This document shows positions 26,401 to 35,700 of a DNA stretch of 64,000 nt, in pieces (within the stretch, counting starts at the first letter, position 1; each line of letters opens with the position of its first letter). The stretch comes from Apoderus coryli (lineage: Eukaryota; Arthropoda; Insecta; Coleoptera; Attelabidae). A program made the position numbers and the translations under genes. The notes under the pieces were generated by a model, which worked only from the letters and a program-made list of their open reading frames with translations, was not told the DNA's origin and searched no databases. The DNA lies in contig OU452198.1 of the NCBI GenBank assembly GCA_911728435.2, positions 11,504,001 to 11,568,000 on the forward strand, in the 5' to 3' direction.

Positions 26401-26840
26401 TTCGTGAAGTAACTGTTTCTTGCACCCCTTCTTTGAAGGCTGTAGAGAGGTAAGAGGTCTAAGGTGGTTGTATAAACAAACAAATATTATATAATAATAA
26501 AATAAATAATTAGAATGCTCAAGTCCTTACGATATTTTCCAGTATTAGAATTTTTACTTATTTCTCGTTTCTGCTTAGATTTATTATTATTGGGTTGTAC
26601 CTGTTAGACAATAAAGTATTTAGATATTTAATGTAATTTTTTATTTCTTAAATTCCTTTATGCCATTTTTTTATTTGAATTACCAGATGGTAAAATTTAA
26701 TTTTAAATATACCTATAACAGTAATATTACATTTAATCAAAGCCGGTCCTGTTGAAAAATAAGTTACTGGTGATCATGCGCATTATGGACAGCTCTACAC
26801 TCTTGGTTACATTTTTGTACTACGGGATTATCATTCTAGA

Positions 26841-26918
<78 letters not shown>

Positions 26919-29900
26919 TTTATTTTATAATATTTCGGCTAAATATATTTAAACTATTGTGTGTAAGGTTTTGGGGTGTCAGCCTATATAAGTTAAAACT
27001 CTTTTTACTTTCCAAGCTTTCGGAACACTTTAATTCCTTCTTCACCATTTCATTTTATGAGAATATTGTTTGCATGGTTGTATGTCAATAGATCGTTCTC
27101 TACCGTTATTCTTAAATTATGTGATGTCTAAAAAATCTAAAAGCATTGTACTATAACTCACTTACTTAGAAAAAAGGTAGAGCAATATTTATATTCATTT
27201 AATTGTAAAATTGATTTTTCTTACAAGTGTAGTTTCATATTGTCGTTGTATTTTTTAGCCCTGAAGAAGGAATTAAAGTGTTCCGAAAGCTTGGAAAGTA
27301 AAAAGAGTTTTAACTTATATAGGCTGACACCCCAAAACCTTACACACAATAGTTTATATATATATATATATAATATAAGATTTCTGTGGTACTAATATTC
27401 AATATTTCGTACACAGCTAACTTCACTTCGATGTAAAAAGAAATTAACCTATTAGTAAAATTTAACAATTTGTTTATATTTTACATACTATTTTATTTTT
27501 TAGATTGCAAATTTGTTTTATGTGTTTTATTAAACACTGGTGCATTAATTAGATAAATAAACGCCCATGGAAGATAAATTAGTGTTAAAATAACATATTT
27601 TGATTCAATCTTTATAGAAAAAATGGCAAATTAGGTACTATGTGTGGAAAAGGTGAAAAAGTGTATTTTTATGGGACTTAAATTTTGATTTTTGGCTTTA
27701 ATAATGGTTTTACCGCAGTTTTTTTTTTTGAAATGTACTATTTCAAATGCTGTCGTTCTAATAAACACGAAGAAACCACTGTCCCTAAAGTCGACTCGAG
27801 CCGGTTATTGTTTTTTATTTTATTTCTTAATTTATGAATAAACATTTCCCTGGCTTATTCATTTCATTCCGATTAAAATAATTAGACACATGAGTTTTCC
27901 TCAAACAAGTAAGAAAACTAGGTTATTACAAACATTTTTTATCGGTTTTCTGTCTATTACGGGTGGAAAAAGTTACATACAGGGTGAATTATTGGGACGA
28001 ACCAGATATGCCAGATTTTTAAATCCGGCCCTGTAAATCAATTCAAATTATGGTATTTACCATCCTGGAGCACAGTGAATGTCGTTTCTGTTTATTTTGA
28101 AGATTTCTTTTTAATAACTAAACATTATTATACAGTGAGATATTTCATTATTGCCAATTTTCAATTTGGCTCTAAAATTAATCTTTAATTGGAAATGTGA
28201 GGTGAGTGTAACAAAAAATTCAAATACTCAGGTGTAACTGTCTATTTATGCTCTTTGAAAAAATTATATCAGATTTTTGAAAAATCATATACAGGGTGAA
28301 GTATTGAATATGAAGCAGTCCCACAAATTTTCACGAAGACGGACGTGGATTTTTTCAAATCTGAATATGTCAGTTAGTTGCCAGACACCAATACACACTT
28401 TTATAGAAAAATGAGATAAATCGGCTTAATCATTGAAAAGATATGACGAAACATTGTTTTGGTGAAAATCCATAATTCACCCTGTATATTAATAATCAAA
28501 ACAAGGAGACATTTTTTAATGGTCATTTGATAATCCCCTAACGTGCCTCTACTTATGGTAGAAGTATGTACAGTTCCTCGTGACTCACCCTGTATATACC
28601 GGGTCGGGCAGTACATTCGCCTCGGTCTCTCATTGCCTAACAAAATTGAAATTGCAAATATTTTTTGCGTGGGTGTTTGTAGGTCTACCAGGAGCATTTA
28701 ACAAAAACGTTTTTAAACATACCGGGTGTCTCAGAAAAGTGTGGCATACCAAAGTTATATTTTTTTAAATGGAATGGATTTTTTGAACACTTTGGATAAA
28801 ATAAAGTAAAGTTATTCTTATGATCCCTATACCTATCTACCCGTTTGTCCAATTTTTGCGTTTTTGAAAATAACGGCCAACATTTTAAGCATTTTTTGTA
28901 GCTAGTAAATATGTATGGTATAAGTACTTAAGTCTTTTTTTGTTGTTATTTTTTAAGAATTATGAATATGTTACTGAATGTTAAAAATTTGTACCTATAT
29001 TATTATTCTTAAGTTTTAATTTTCAGAGTTTGTTAGATTTAGGTAACCAATAAATTGTAGTGTAACAGTTTTTAAGTAAGATTAATATGGTCCCATACTT
29101 GATGGCAAAGAAACCTTGTTGACTTTGAAGTTCCAATGCTCCTACGGAAAACCGTTGTCATATTCGAATACCAATCAGCCAATAGTAATTTAATAATGTA
29201 AATTACAGGGTGTACTATTAAAAGTAAAATCAATAAGATAAATAAGTTAAAATAATTGTTTCTTGGCAAACGGTGACAGTTAGGTAAAGGGAAGCCTAAT
29301 ACCATTTGATAGAGAACATTAATTAGTATCGAAAGGTGCTATGAAGGGTATGCTATTTAAAATAAGAAAGTTATGTAAATAAATATGATTGATAAGAACA
29401 ATAAAAAATTGTGACCACCCTGTACATTATTTACAATTGGACTATTTTAAAATTTTTAACAGTTTAGCTAAAAAAATGAACGAACAGAATGTTTTTCAAA
29501 ATGACCCTATTTTTTGCAAAAAACGCAAAAATTGGACAAACGGGTAGATTTAGGTAGAGGGATCATAACAATAACTTTACTTTATTTTATCCAAAGTGTT
29601 TAAAAAATGCAAAAAATACTGGGTGTTCCATTTAAAAAAATATAATTTTGATATGCCACACTTTTCTGGGACACCCGGTATATTTAAAAACATGCTTGTG
29701 AAATGCTCCCGGTAGACGTATACCCAAAGAAAAAAATTTCAATTTCAATTTTGTTAGGCTATGAGAGACAGAGGCGAATTACTGCCCGACCCGGTATATA
29801 CAGTGTGACCATATTAAGGACTTACGCTTGTAACTTTTTTTATCTTTTGATAAACTTTTTTTGTTAGGTAGATATTCAACTTCATATTCAAACTTTAGTT

Positions 29901-31004
29901 TTGGGATGTAATCATGGCCAGCTACGACAACTTATACATTGCACAAAGTATTATTCTCTGATCTTGTGAAAATGTTTTAAGGTAATATATAATACCACTA
30001 AAGTAATGTTTAACCTTCTGCTATTGTGCATACTATAGACATTCATCGTATATGACGTCAAACTGTGTATGAGACTATTTTCTTAATTGAAGTATTCTGT
30101 TTTTGTGTTTTATGCGCAACAAGAATGGACTGTTCCAAATATGGCGAATATAGCTTGTTTTTGTTAAGACGAACCATTTGTTTTATTATTTAATCAACAA
30201 ACTCCTACATAAAATTAGTAGATAACCAAGTATCGCAAAACTATTCAGTAATTACGGATTTTTCTAGAAAAAATCGGATGACGGATTCTTATTTAGGAAA
30301 ACATAAAACCACTTGTTTCGATTTTCGGTGTTCTGAAATACAGAGTGTCCATGAAAAGAAAATGCAGATTTTATTTGCATTTTCAAAATTACATAACATA
30401 ATGCCGCAGTAAATTAGAGATCGGTGAAAAAATTTAGTGTTCTGTGAAACCACAAAATGTTCTCTTGACAGCTGTCATAGTTTGTGGTATTATTATTACT
30501 GTTCTAAATATGCAATGTGAGACAGTGGTTGAATGAAAATTTTCCTATTCGATCGTTCGGATGAAATAGTTCAAAATACTTAAGTAAAACGCAACGAACA
30601 AAATCATACCTAGTACTTTCCTCCATTTTTCAGGATCACCATTTAGAAGAGTAGTGTTTTGAACAACACCTGCATTGTTAATCAATATACTTATAGGTCC
30701 CAATTGATTCACAACAACTTTAAAAGCATCTATGATATTCTGTTCACTTGTTACATCACATTTGATCGGAACTAATTTACCTTTGTTGCCAGTTAAAGAA
30801 TCACTCAGTTCTATTAATCGCTCTTCTCTTCTCGCAAGTCCTGCTACCTTTATAAAACAAAAATTAAGTTAAGCTAAATTGATTATATATGTATGTACAT
30901 ACGATTACACCGTTTTCTACAAGTTTTTTCGCTATTGCAGCTCCTATTCCACTACTTGCTCCAGTGACAATAGCAACTTTGCCAACCCATCTGTCAAATG
31001 TCAT
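14418..31004 (-). CDS. SDR gene B: short-chain dehydrogenase/reductase, intact
   Basis: Exons on the minus strand: 30903-31004, 30610-30847, 22379-22602, 14719-14868 and 14418-14462, all with GT/AG borders. They total 759 nt and encode 252 residues. The start MTFDRWVGK is conserved in C and D. Residues 14-21 are TGASSGIG (cofactor loop), and R40-R41 follow strand two and suggest NADP(H). NNAG is at 91-94. The catalytic set is complete: Asn116, Ser145, Tyr160 and Lys164. SVSPG opens exon 4 and the protein ends KPVGEIYG. Classical SDRs of this size are soluble cytosolic oxidoreductases acting on alcohols or ketones; insect relatives are annotated DHRS11-like or farnesol dehydrogenase, but the substrate here is unknown. 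Intron 1 is only 55 bp while introns 2 and 3 have grown to 8.0 and 7.5 kb through TE insertion, so transcript yield could be affected. Confidence 0.9.
15239..16740. repeat. Tandem array of ~140-bp units in an ~800-bp higher-order repeat
   Basis: A TGGCGTTCG or TAGGCGTTCG landmark recurs at about 15502, 15648, 15783, 15921, 16036, 16303, 16443, 16582 and 16711, mostly 130-145 bp apart. Each unit carries TTATCCGAAATA, ATAGAATATAACCTA and a GTGTAAAAGGGGT block. A longer segment starting CATTGAGCGTAGGCAAGGGG at about 15357 is repeated at about 16158, giving an ~800-bp higher-order period. A TCTG microsatellite and an ACCGCTTAACAGATTTTAACC motif precede the array. No open frame is conserved. Confidence 0.7.
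17163..17233 (+). tRNA. tRNA-Ala(TGC)-derived pseudogene or SINE head
   Basis: The anticodon arm is intact: stem TTCGC/GCGAA around loop TTTGCAT, giving anticodon TGC (Ala). A T-arm with GGGTTCGAATCCC, a good internal B box, follows. The D-arm is shortened (TTAGGTAGAATGGGCG) and no acceptor stem pairs, so it is not a working tRNA. A ~150-bp T-rich tract follows at 17238-17385. Confidence 0.55.
17238..17385. repeat. T-rich low-complexity tract
   Basis: About 150 bp made almost only of runs of T with single A and G interruptions. Reading frames through it give poly-Phe proteins that are artefacts of composition. It would terminate Pol III transcription from the preceding tRNA-like unit. Confidence 0.7.
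17461..17765. mobile_element. Hairpin MITE with ~140-bp arms
   Basis: The left arm (about 17461-17600) and right arm (about 17621-17765) are inverted copies. Paired blocks include TTTAGTTGATGTCAACGG with CCATTGACATCAACTAAA, and ATATAACTCACC with GGTGAGTTATAT, around a 20-bp loop. No coding region. Confidence 0.65.
17943..18610 (+). mobile_element. Composite CAGGGTG MITE repeat, copy 1
   Basis: It begins TACAGGGTTATTCACG-TCATACGACAC. Within it is a second start (TATACAGGGTGTCCCAAAG at 18054), a GAACACCCGGTATATGA block and a TAGACCACACTGTATTTGA block. The same chain recurs inverted at 21530-22306 and, with interruptions, at 31700-37050 and 46562-47270. The nested ends show MITEs inserted into one another before the chain was copied. 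Confidence 0.6.
18943..19330. mobile_element. MITE with TTTTTCTACGACTG ends and central palindrome, copy 1
   Basis: About 390 bp with inverted ends TTTTTCTACGACTGTTTTAA and TTTAAAGACAGTCGGAGAAA. In the centre is a near-perfect 36-bp palindrome around GCATAGC (ATTTCCCACTAGTTGC and its complement, 19190-19226). Outside its left end, 18848-18912 holds another palindromic stretch (CCTACGAGTATGAT with ATCATACGAGTAGG). A longer second copy is at 63178-63643. Confidence 0.65.
19433..20379 (-). pseudogene. TE-derived gene remnant with TCAKCD cysteine motif, internally deleted
   Basis: Two minus-strand reading pieces belong together. The first (20379-19993, 128 residues) starts MSSSEGES, is acidic, then has GLEYLNTSARVVPAKS and DTCAKCDILQRKIESANNED. 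The second (19627-19433) has THVMDLPKKYVPACDMWFYI and a stop. Similar cysteine-containing proteins are common as multicopy TE-like genes in insects, but I cannot name the superfamily. The GLEYLN block running straight into the TCAKCD block, and the gap between the pieces, suggest internal deletions. No catalytic triad is visible. Confidence 0.45.
20700..21240 (+). pseudogene. Broken DDE transposase fragment (mariner-like family)
   Basis: The plus strand encodes RLYRWICEMHDRDIHFIKNI, LFTDEATFTRNRVTNIHNTH and IWVERQ...NVWVARV before a stop. The TDEATF segment carries the first catalytic Asp region of the same family whose C-terminal half (HDGAPA, WPPRSPDLN) lies at 7903-9008. Shifted coding traces (FERLLRQFNERY...NTVQLHQE) continue past 21100. 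There are no clear terminal repeats. Confidence 0.6.
21530..22306 (-). mobile_element. Composite CAGGGTG MITE repeat, copy 2 (inverted relative to copy 1)
   Basis: Reverse complement of 17943-18610, with the same order of nested ends: TACAGGGTGGTCTACATG at about 21657, GGGACACCCTGTA at 22165-22177, and GGCGTGAATAACC near 22290. With copy 1 it forms a ~700-bp inverted repeat around a 2.9-kb spacer. Confidence 0.6.
22655..23115. repeat. Dispersed repeat in SDR gene B intron 2, shared with gene D
   Basis: Starts CTCGACCCAGGGAAAGTATT, with a TCTG microsatellite at 22747-22766 and ending near TTAGGCAGTTGG. Gene D has the same repeat at the same place in its intron 2 (56785-57330), joined to the same flanking intron sequence. 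The insertion therefore predates the B/D split. Gene C keeps only the flank as far as about 39075. Confidence 0.65.
24622..25105. repeat. Satellite-like tandem repeat, ~177-bp unit, 2.7 copies
   Basis: The landmark GACGTTGAATACGAC occurs at 24627, 24805 and 24982, giving periods of 178 and 177 bp. The units are highly similar and GC-richer than the flanks. Each contains CATCCTCGACCAACGCCCG, a GAGCGCCTCAGATCAGTGC block and a CCCCGTCTT block. No conserved reading frame or Pol III box pair was seen, so a DNA satellite is likelier than an RNA gene. Confidence 0.75.
25277..26849 (+). mobile_element. THAP-domain DNA transposon-like element, copy 1
   Basis: Both ends read inward as ACTCTAGAATG(C/A)TAAT, giving an element of about 1.57 kb inserted in TA-rich sequence. 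It carries THAP-coding exons (listed separately) but no recognisable DDE domain. An inverted second copy lies at 51143-52415. THAP domains are typical DNA-binding modules of P-element and Kolobok transposases; which of these this is cannot be decided. A GACAATAAAG tail at about 26608 may mark a separate small LINE tail. Confidence 0.5.
25801..26453 (+). pseudogene. THAP-type zinc finger coding exons of the element
   Basis: The first exon (about 25801-25846) encodes MRCIMLWCKNEGLIP, with the first Cys pair, before a GTAAGT donor. The second (about 25919-26135) encodes GHWDPSTENVCDGN, then VICSKHFAAEDII and LVPHAVPKLL, that is the C-x2-H pair and the AVP box of the C2CH THAP module. It ends in a stop. 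A further piece at about 26270-26451 (NHVLSQNTIASSTDDMEVVY...SLKAVER) ends at a GTAAGA donor. Together they cover a DNA-binding N-terminus only. Confidence 0.5.
26846..26913. repeat. (TA)n microsatellite
   Basis: About 34 TA units in a row, immediately next to the right end of the THAP element. Confidence 0.9.
26948..27355. repeat. Inverted repeat with ~97-bp near-identical arms
   Basis: The left arm (about 26948-27044: ACTATTGTGTGTAAGG to TTTAATTCCTTCTTC) is matched almost base for base in inverted form at about 27259-27355. The spacer is ~215 bp. The right arm starts with a CTGAAGA hairpin motif. The identity suggests recent formation or ongoing conversion. Confidence 0.75.
27261..27288 (+). 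ncRNA. Hammerhead-like motif 3 (CTGAAGA-hairpin-GAAA)
   Basis: CTGAAGA, one base, stem GGAA/TTCC around an 8-nt loop, then GAAAGCTTGG. The same layout recurs at 62192-62219. It lies at the inner edge of the 27259-27355 inverted arm, so its complement is also present at about 27044 on the other strand. Confidence 0.35.
28599..29794. mobile_element. Three-level nest of inverted-repeat elements
   Basis: The outer element runs from CCGGGTCGGGCAGTA to its inverse (28599-29794). Inside it a second element (28722-29678, TA-flanked) has ends CCGGGTGTCTCAGAAAAGTG and the inverse of CCGGGTGTCCCAGAAAAG, with arms reaching through a CCGTTTGTCCAATTTTTGCG block to about 28885. Inside that is a third CAGGGTG-ended piece at 29206-29422 (217 bp). 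The levels record successive insertions. Confidence 0.7.
29797..30609. other. Ancestral intron 2 sequence of SDR gene B
   Basis: It begins TACAGTGTGACCATATTAAG, the same sequence found at 57340 in gene D's intron 2. No gene or further element boundary seen before exon 2. Confidence 0.5.
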
Positions 31005-31155
31005 GATAAATTTCTTAAATATATCCAACTCGTAAAAATTATGTCCACAGAAATTTACCAAATTTCTTTTTATAATAAAACTGAGCGATTGATGTAAGAC
31101 CGAAACTGTTAATCCTAAGTACCTGTACTCGAGATAAATGGTATCTAATAATTAA
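31005..31155 (-). promoter_or_regulatory. Promoter block of SDR gene B
   Basis: A TATAAAA box (minus strand, 31068-31074) lies 64 bp upstream of the ATG. A CTCGAG palindrome in ATTTATCTCGAGTA context (31128-31133) lies 54 bp further up. The block is conserved upstream of genes C and D and absent from A. CTCGAG fits an E-box (CANNTG-like variants) only loosely, so the binding factor is unknown. Confidence 0.5.
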
Positions 31156-31699
31156 CATTATCCAACATACAAAAAAAATCGGTTGTCGCCCCAAAACTTT
31201 CCCGACAAGATATAATATAATTAAAAATATATGACCTGCGTAACGCAACAGGATTTTAATAATATTAATAATAATTATAATTGTATTATTTGCATTTTTT
31301 CCAATAAACTAACGTAACAAACTAACTATTTAATTCAACAATTAGAAGAAGAAAAATATCTCCCTAGCCTTCCGCATAGGAAGCCAAGGCTCTGTCAACA
31401 CGGCCACCGTACCATCTATCGTATACACTCGTATTGTATTTTAAATGTAATATACAGGGTGTTCGGAAAAAGGAGGTCAATCCGTTAACCACAGATTCCT
31501 TGAGCAAAAATAATAATATGAGTTTCAAGATGTCATTTTTCATTTTAGCCCTCCATGTTCGATATACAAAGTTGAAAATTTAAAACCAATATTTTTAAAT
31601 AATTCTAGTATCTATTGAGATATTGGATTCAAGTTTAGTGTGTTGCTTCAGCATAAAGAACTACTTCTTTCCAAAAAACAATTTCTTAATAGCCAAAAT

Positions 31700-31990
31700 A
31701 CAGGAATATTCACGCCATACGACACGGAATATTGTGGCTAAACTATTTAATGTCTTTAAAGTTTTATCCATGTGTTCGATAAAAATAATGCTACATTTTA
31801 AAAATCATGTGAATCTATACAGGGTGTCCAAAATATAAGAAATGAACCATAGTTGTGCTTTTTTAAATAGAATGCCCTGTATATGAATATATTGTTAGAT
31901 TCCTACTTCAAAATAAACCTAACTTTCATTAAAGTACATCTCACCTAAACCCGACAGTTTTTTAAATATCTTAATTTTTATAAAAATATA
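31700..31990 (+). mobile_element. Composite CAGGGTG MITE repeat, copy 3, left part
   Basis: Same chain as 17943-18610 (ATTCACGCCATACGACAC, then ATACAGGGTGTCCAAAATA). It is cut at TATAAAAATATA by the 4.2-kb transposon and resumes at 36202 with GACATAATTTCACTG, exactly as in the uncut copies. Confidence 0.65.
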
Positions 31991-32776
31991 CAGGGTGAAC
32001 TATCACTCAGTACAAAAATTTTAACCACATGCTCAGGAAAGCATGAAAAACCATAAAAAATTTGTTTCGGAATTTTTATTCAATGTTTACAAAATGGGGC
32101 AAATCCCCGTTTTTTTCTGGTAAATCGGCGCCTATGACAATTATTTTTCACGATGGCTTCCAACCTACAAACCGCTGTACGCGGCGTTGCCAATTGTAGA
32201 GAGGTGAAAATGAACATTTTTGAAATAATTATTATAATACCTGATAAATAAATCCATCTTTACTACTGCAGAATTGTACACTACTTTTTCGTTTTTGCAA
32301 ACAACAAACTCCTAAAACGATATTTTCGCATACTTATTGAATACACTAAAAACACAACAGATTTCCGAGAAGTAGATACACTAAATGCACACTTTTTTAA
32401 TATTCGCTGATGCCGATTTATTTTAAATTTCACGAAATATTAAACTATGATAGCCAGTTGTAGCGGAGCTGTCTTATAATATTTGATCAATAACAATCAA
32501 TCTGGAATACTCCAAATTGTAGATAATTTCTTCGTTTTTACAAACTTCTAAAACGATATTTTGAACACACAAACACTAACTAAACATTGCCGGTAGCACA
32601 CTAAACCCCAGATAAGTAAAACTAGTACTTACTTATCTGGCACTAAAATGTAAAATCCCAGTTTAATTTTAATTTATTTAAATCCTTATTTCCAAACGGG
32701 ACGAAAATGTAAACACAAAAGTAATAAAATATCGGTTAATAGGATAATAACCGCCCGGGACACCTGCATGATCTAT

Positions 32777-34198
32777 TAGATGGATAGATAGATAGATAGC
32801 TTTATTGACTACGTCTTGAAAATTACAATTGTAGTAAGTCAAAATAAATAGATATAAAATATAAAACAAATAAATACAAACATAGTACATAAAATATACA
32901 AACATATATATATATATAAAACAAAATCTCAAATTATAGATTTAAAGGACTCATATCGGCACATGCGTGCACATACTCATCCGCGCTATAAAAGGCATGC
33001 TCCAGAAGATATGCTGTTATAACTCTCTTGAATACAACATTACTTAAATTCCGATATTCAGGAGGGAGTGCGTTGTACAAGACAATCTGCAGCGAGTTCT
33101 TTGCCGATTTCGTTAATCTCAATTTCCGAGGACGTAAACATCCAGATCTACTCGTCGGATAGTCATGAAAATCGCCATTTCTACAAATTTTGTCACGTGA
33201 CTTATGGATTTCAATTAGATGGTAGAAAATGTATAATGTTGGCAAAGGCATTATACCTAGTTTCAAAAATAATGGCTTGCAATGGTCTCTAAAACCAGCC
33301 CCAGCCAGGACTCTAACCACTCGTTTCTGAAGCAGAAAAACCTCCTTGGACCTAGAAGAATTTCCCCACAAGATCACGGCATAACTCAAATGTGAGTGAA
33401 AGAGCGAGAAGTACACCGACATCAGAGTCCCACCACTCAACAATGGCTTCAGTTTTCTTATCACATAAATACTCGTGGATAGTCTCCTGATAAGCTCGGC
33501 AATATGGCTACTCCAAGACAATGAGTCATCAAGGGTTACACCAAGCAGCCTTACCGAATCCCCCCTGCAGACCAAATTATTGCTGGAGAAAACCATATGT
33601 TGGGTTTTATCCACATTCAACTTCAGAGAGTTGCCGGCAAACCAGGAGTCAGCCAGAACCCCGGTCCCCGTGACCCTCAATTCCAAAGACCCGACATCCT
33701 CAGCGCTATCCAAAACAGTCACATCGTCAGCATACAATGTACACTTTCTGGGAAACAAATGAATGTATAGATCATTAATATACAAGATAAAAAGCGTGGG
33801 TCCAAGGATTGAGCCCTGTGGAACCCCACTAAGTACCTCACGCACATCCGACACGTCCGTACCCATGACCACACACTGCCCCCTGTCCATCAGGTAGGAT
33901 GAGAATAGCTGCCATGTGATTCCCCTAATGCCATATCTGTGCAGCTTCGCCAGCAACAGTTCATGGGATACCGAGTCAAAAGCCCTACTTAAATCCAAAA
34001 GCGTAGCTCCCACTACATCCCCCCTCTCAAGGCCATCAACCACCCCAGATACGATTTCAACAAGTGCCTGTACAGCCGAACGACCACCTCTAAAGCCAAA
34101 CTGTGCCGGACACAACAACTCTCTGGCCTCCAGATAACTGGTCAAACTCCTTTTGAGAACAAATTCAAAAATCTTTCCGAAAATTGGAATAATCGACG
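32777..34198 (-). mobile_element. 5'-truncated CR1/Jockey-like LINE with RT domain
   Basis: A 403-codon open frame (34145-32934) covers the RT from FGFRGGRSAVQALVE through LLDLSRAFDSV, SGVPQGSILGP and LYADDVTVLD (catalytic Asp pair), then the thumb and C-terminal domain. It is open throughout, so the truncated copy is young. The frame continues upstream as ITSIIPIFGKIFEF until the 5' truncation at about 34198. The 3' end reads AATAAAGC(TATC)n, a CR1-type microsatellite tail. TGATCTAT (32769-32776) and TGATCTGT (34199-34206) are a likely imperfect target duplication. It needs the missing N-terminal endonuclease to move. Confidence 0.8.
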
Positions 34199-35276
34199 TG
34201 ATCTGTCAACCAACAGCCTAACGTGTTGCCAAGTTTATAACACACATATTAAGCTTTTTATTTTGAGTAAAAAAATAACTTATTCAAACTCAATGTGTAT
34301 TGTGTATCGAGCCATATTATGCTACTTTTAATCTTTGACCTCCGCATGTGCTTTGCATGTGTATACCACGTTCGCAAGAAATTCCTCACAAATTTCTCAG
34401 ATCAGATTGGCTGATGTGGCATCTCACCTACCACTCGCCCTCACTTGAATTTTTTTTTAAAAGGAAGGTGAAACTGTCAAAATTATCATTAGCTACACGA
34501 AATAATTTGATCTTAATTTCTCACGTAACTATGGTTGTTTTTACATTACATTAGACGTTAGAAATTGCGCATTGCATACTTTAAACATTAGGCAGAATAA
34601 AATACACATATGCTAAAACGGGTTGCCTAAGTACACTACACAAAAATTTTGTCGGAAATATTATTATCATTATTATGAAATAACGTAAATATTAATGATG
34701 TGATGAATGGTGAATTAGATTTGGAAGCCAAGAGCTAACTAAGAATATTTAGCGCCTATTGACCATCGCTTTTTGGGCCAAATCTGGCAAGCCTGCATTC
34801 ACGAATAATTATTATGCAGATTTTGTCACTATCGATCGAGTTTGTTATGAAATTTGAACAATCGATATCGTATTTTCAACCGATAAAATGGTAATATTTT
34901 TAGTATAAATACAACAATAACTAGAAACTACACCAATGTTAATAAATACCCATGTTTGATCCGATACATTGGCACTATCGTTGGCAAAGCCCAGCAGTAT
35001 ATCCAGTCAAATATATTGATATATCTGCTAATTTTTATATCGTTATAATGAAGCGTAAATTGTCGATGTGACTATGGATATTTTTTATTCCGATATAACG
35101 ATATTTTGATAATATCGACATGGCGATGTTTTCCTTTGTCATTTGTCATCGCGTTTTTGACGTCGAATTATTATTATATTACTTTATTGATTTGTGAATG
35201 TTTGAAAATTGAATTGAATTATTGAAAAACGCGGAATTAACAGACATGGTAATAATATTATACCTACCTATGGGAA

Positions 35277-35700
35277 ATGCAAAGAAAGAGCAAATCGAAC
35301 GGCAGTGGAATACCGGAGACGTTTTCCAAATAGGAAAGACATGCCTAATCTAGTCCTCGCACATTTGTAAATGTTGTAAGTACAACGTTTGTGAGATACT
35401 GGTACATTGCAAGCTCAAACGGGTGGACAAGGAGGACAGAATAATTTAGAACATGTAGTGGCTGTACTTAATTTAATAGAGGAGGAACCCTCCATAAGTA
35501 CTACGGGGATTGCAAAAAGATTGGGAATATCTCAGAACAAGGAGGATTCTGAAGGAGAACGGGTTTCAACCGTATCACATACAAAAGGTACAGGCACTAG
35601 AAGTAGTTCAGTGGTTAAGCGCATCAACAAGTGTGGTGAAGTTAACGGTGGTCTCTTTCAACATTTGCTGTTGTAGTGCTAGTGTTATTTGCATTTGACT
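35277..35700 (+). pseudogene. Transposase N-terminal HTH region, broken
   Basis: Plus-strand pieces KERANRTAVEYRRRFPNRKD and then a LNLIEEEPSISTTGIAKRLG segment, GISQN and KENGFQPYHIQKVQALEVV correspond to the N-terminal helix-turn-helix half of the insect mariner-like transposase family. That family's C-terminal halves lie at 20700 and at 8130-8870. A stop after the first piece and a frameshift after GISQN break it, and no DDE part follows. It lies inside the 31991-36201 transposon, linking that element's ends to the family. Confidence 0.6.

Larger units (their letters stand above)
23128..28592. mobile_element. 5.5-kb giant inverted-repeat element
   Basis: The ends read CAGGGTGAGTCACGAGG and its inverse, each flanked by TA (23126-23127 and 28593-28594). 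The arms (about 23128-24545 and 27410-28592) are inverted copies over more than 1 kb. Each carries further nested MITE ends (ACAGGGTGAATTATGGA; a CACCCTGTATATGATTT type; a CACCCTGTATGTAAC type). The 2.9-kb centre holds a 177-bp tandem array, a THAP element, a TA microsatellite and a second hairpin. No transposase of its own was found. Gene D preserves the empty site. Confidence 0.7.
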
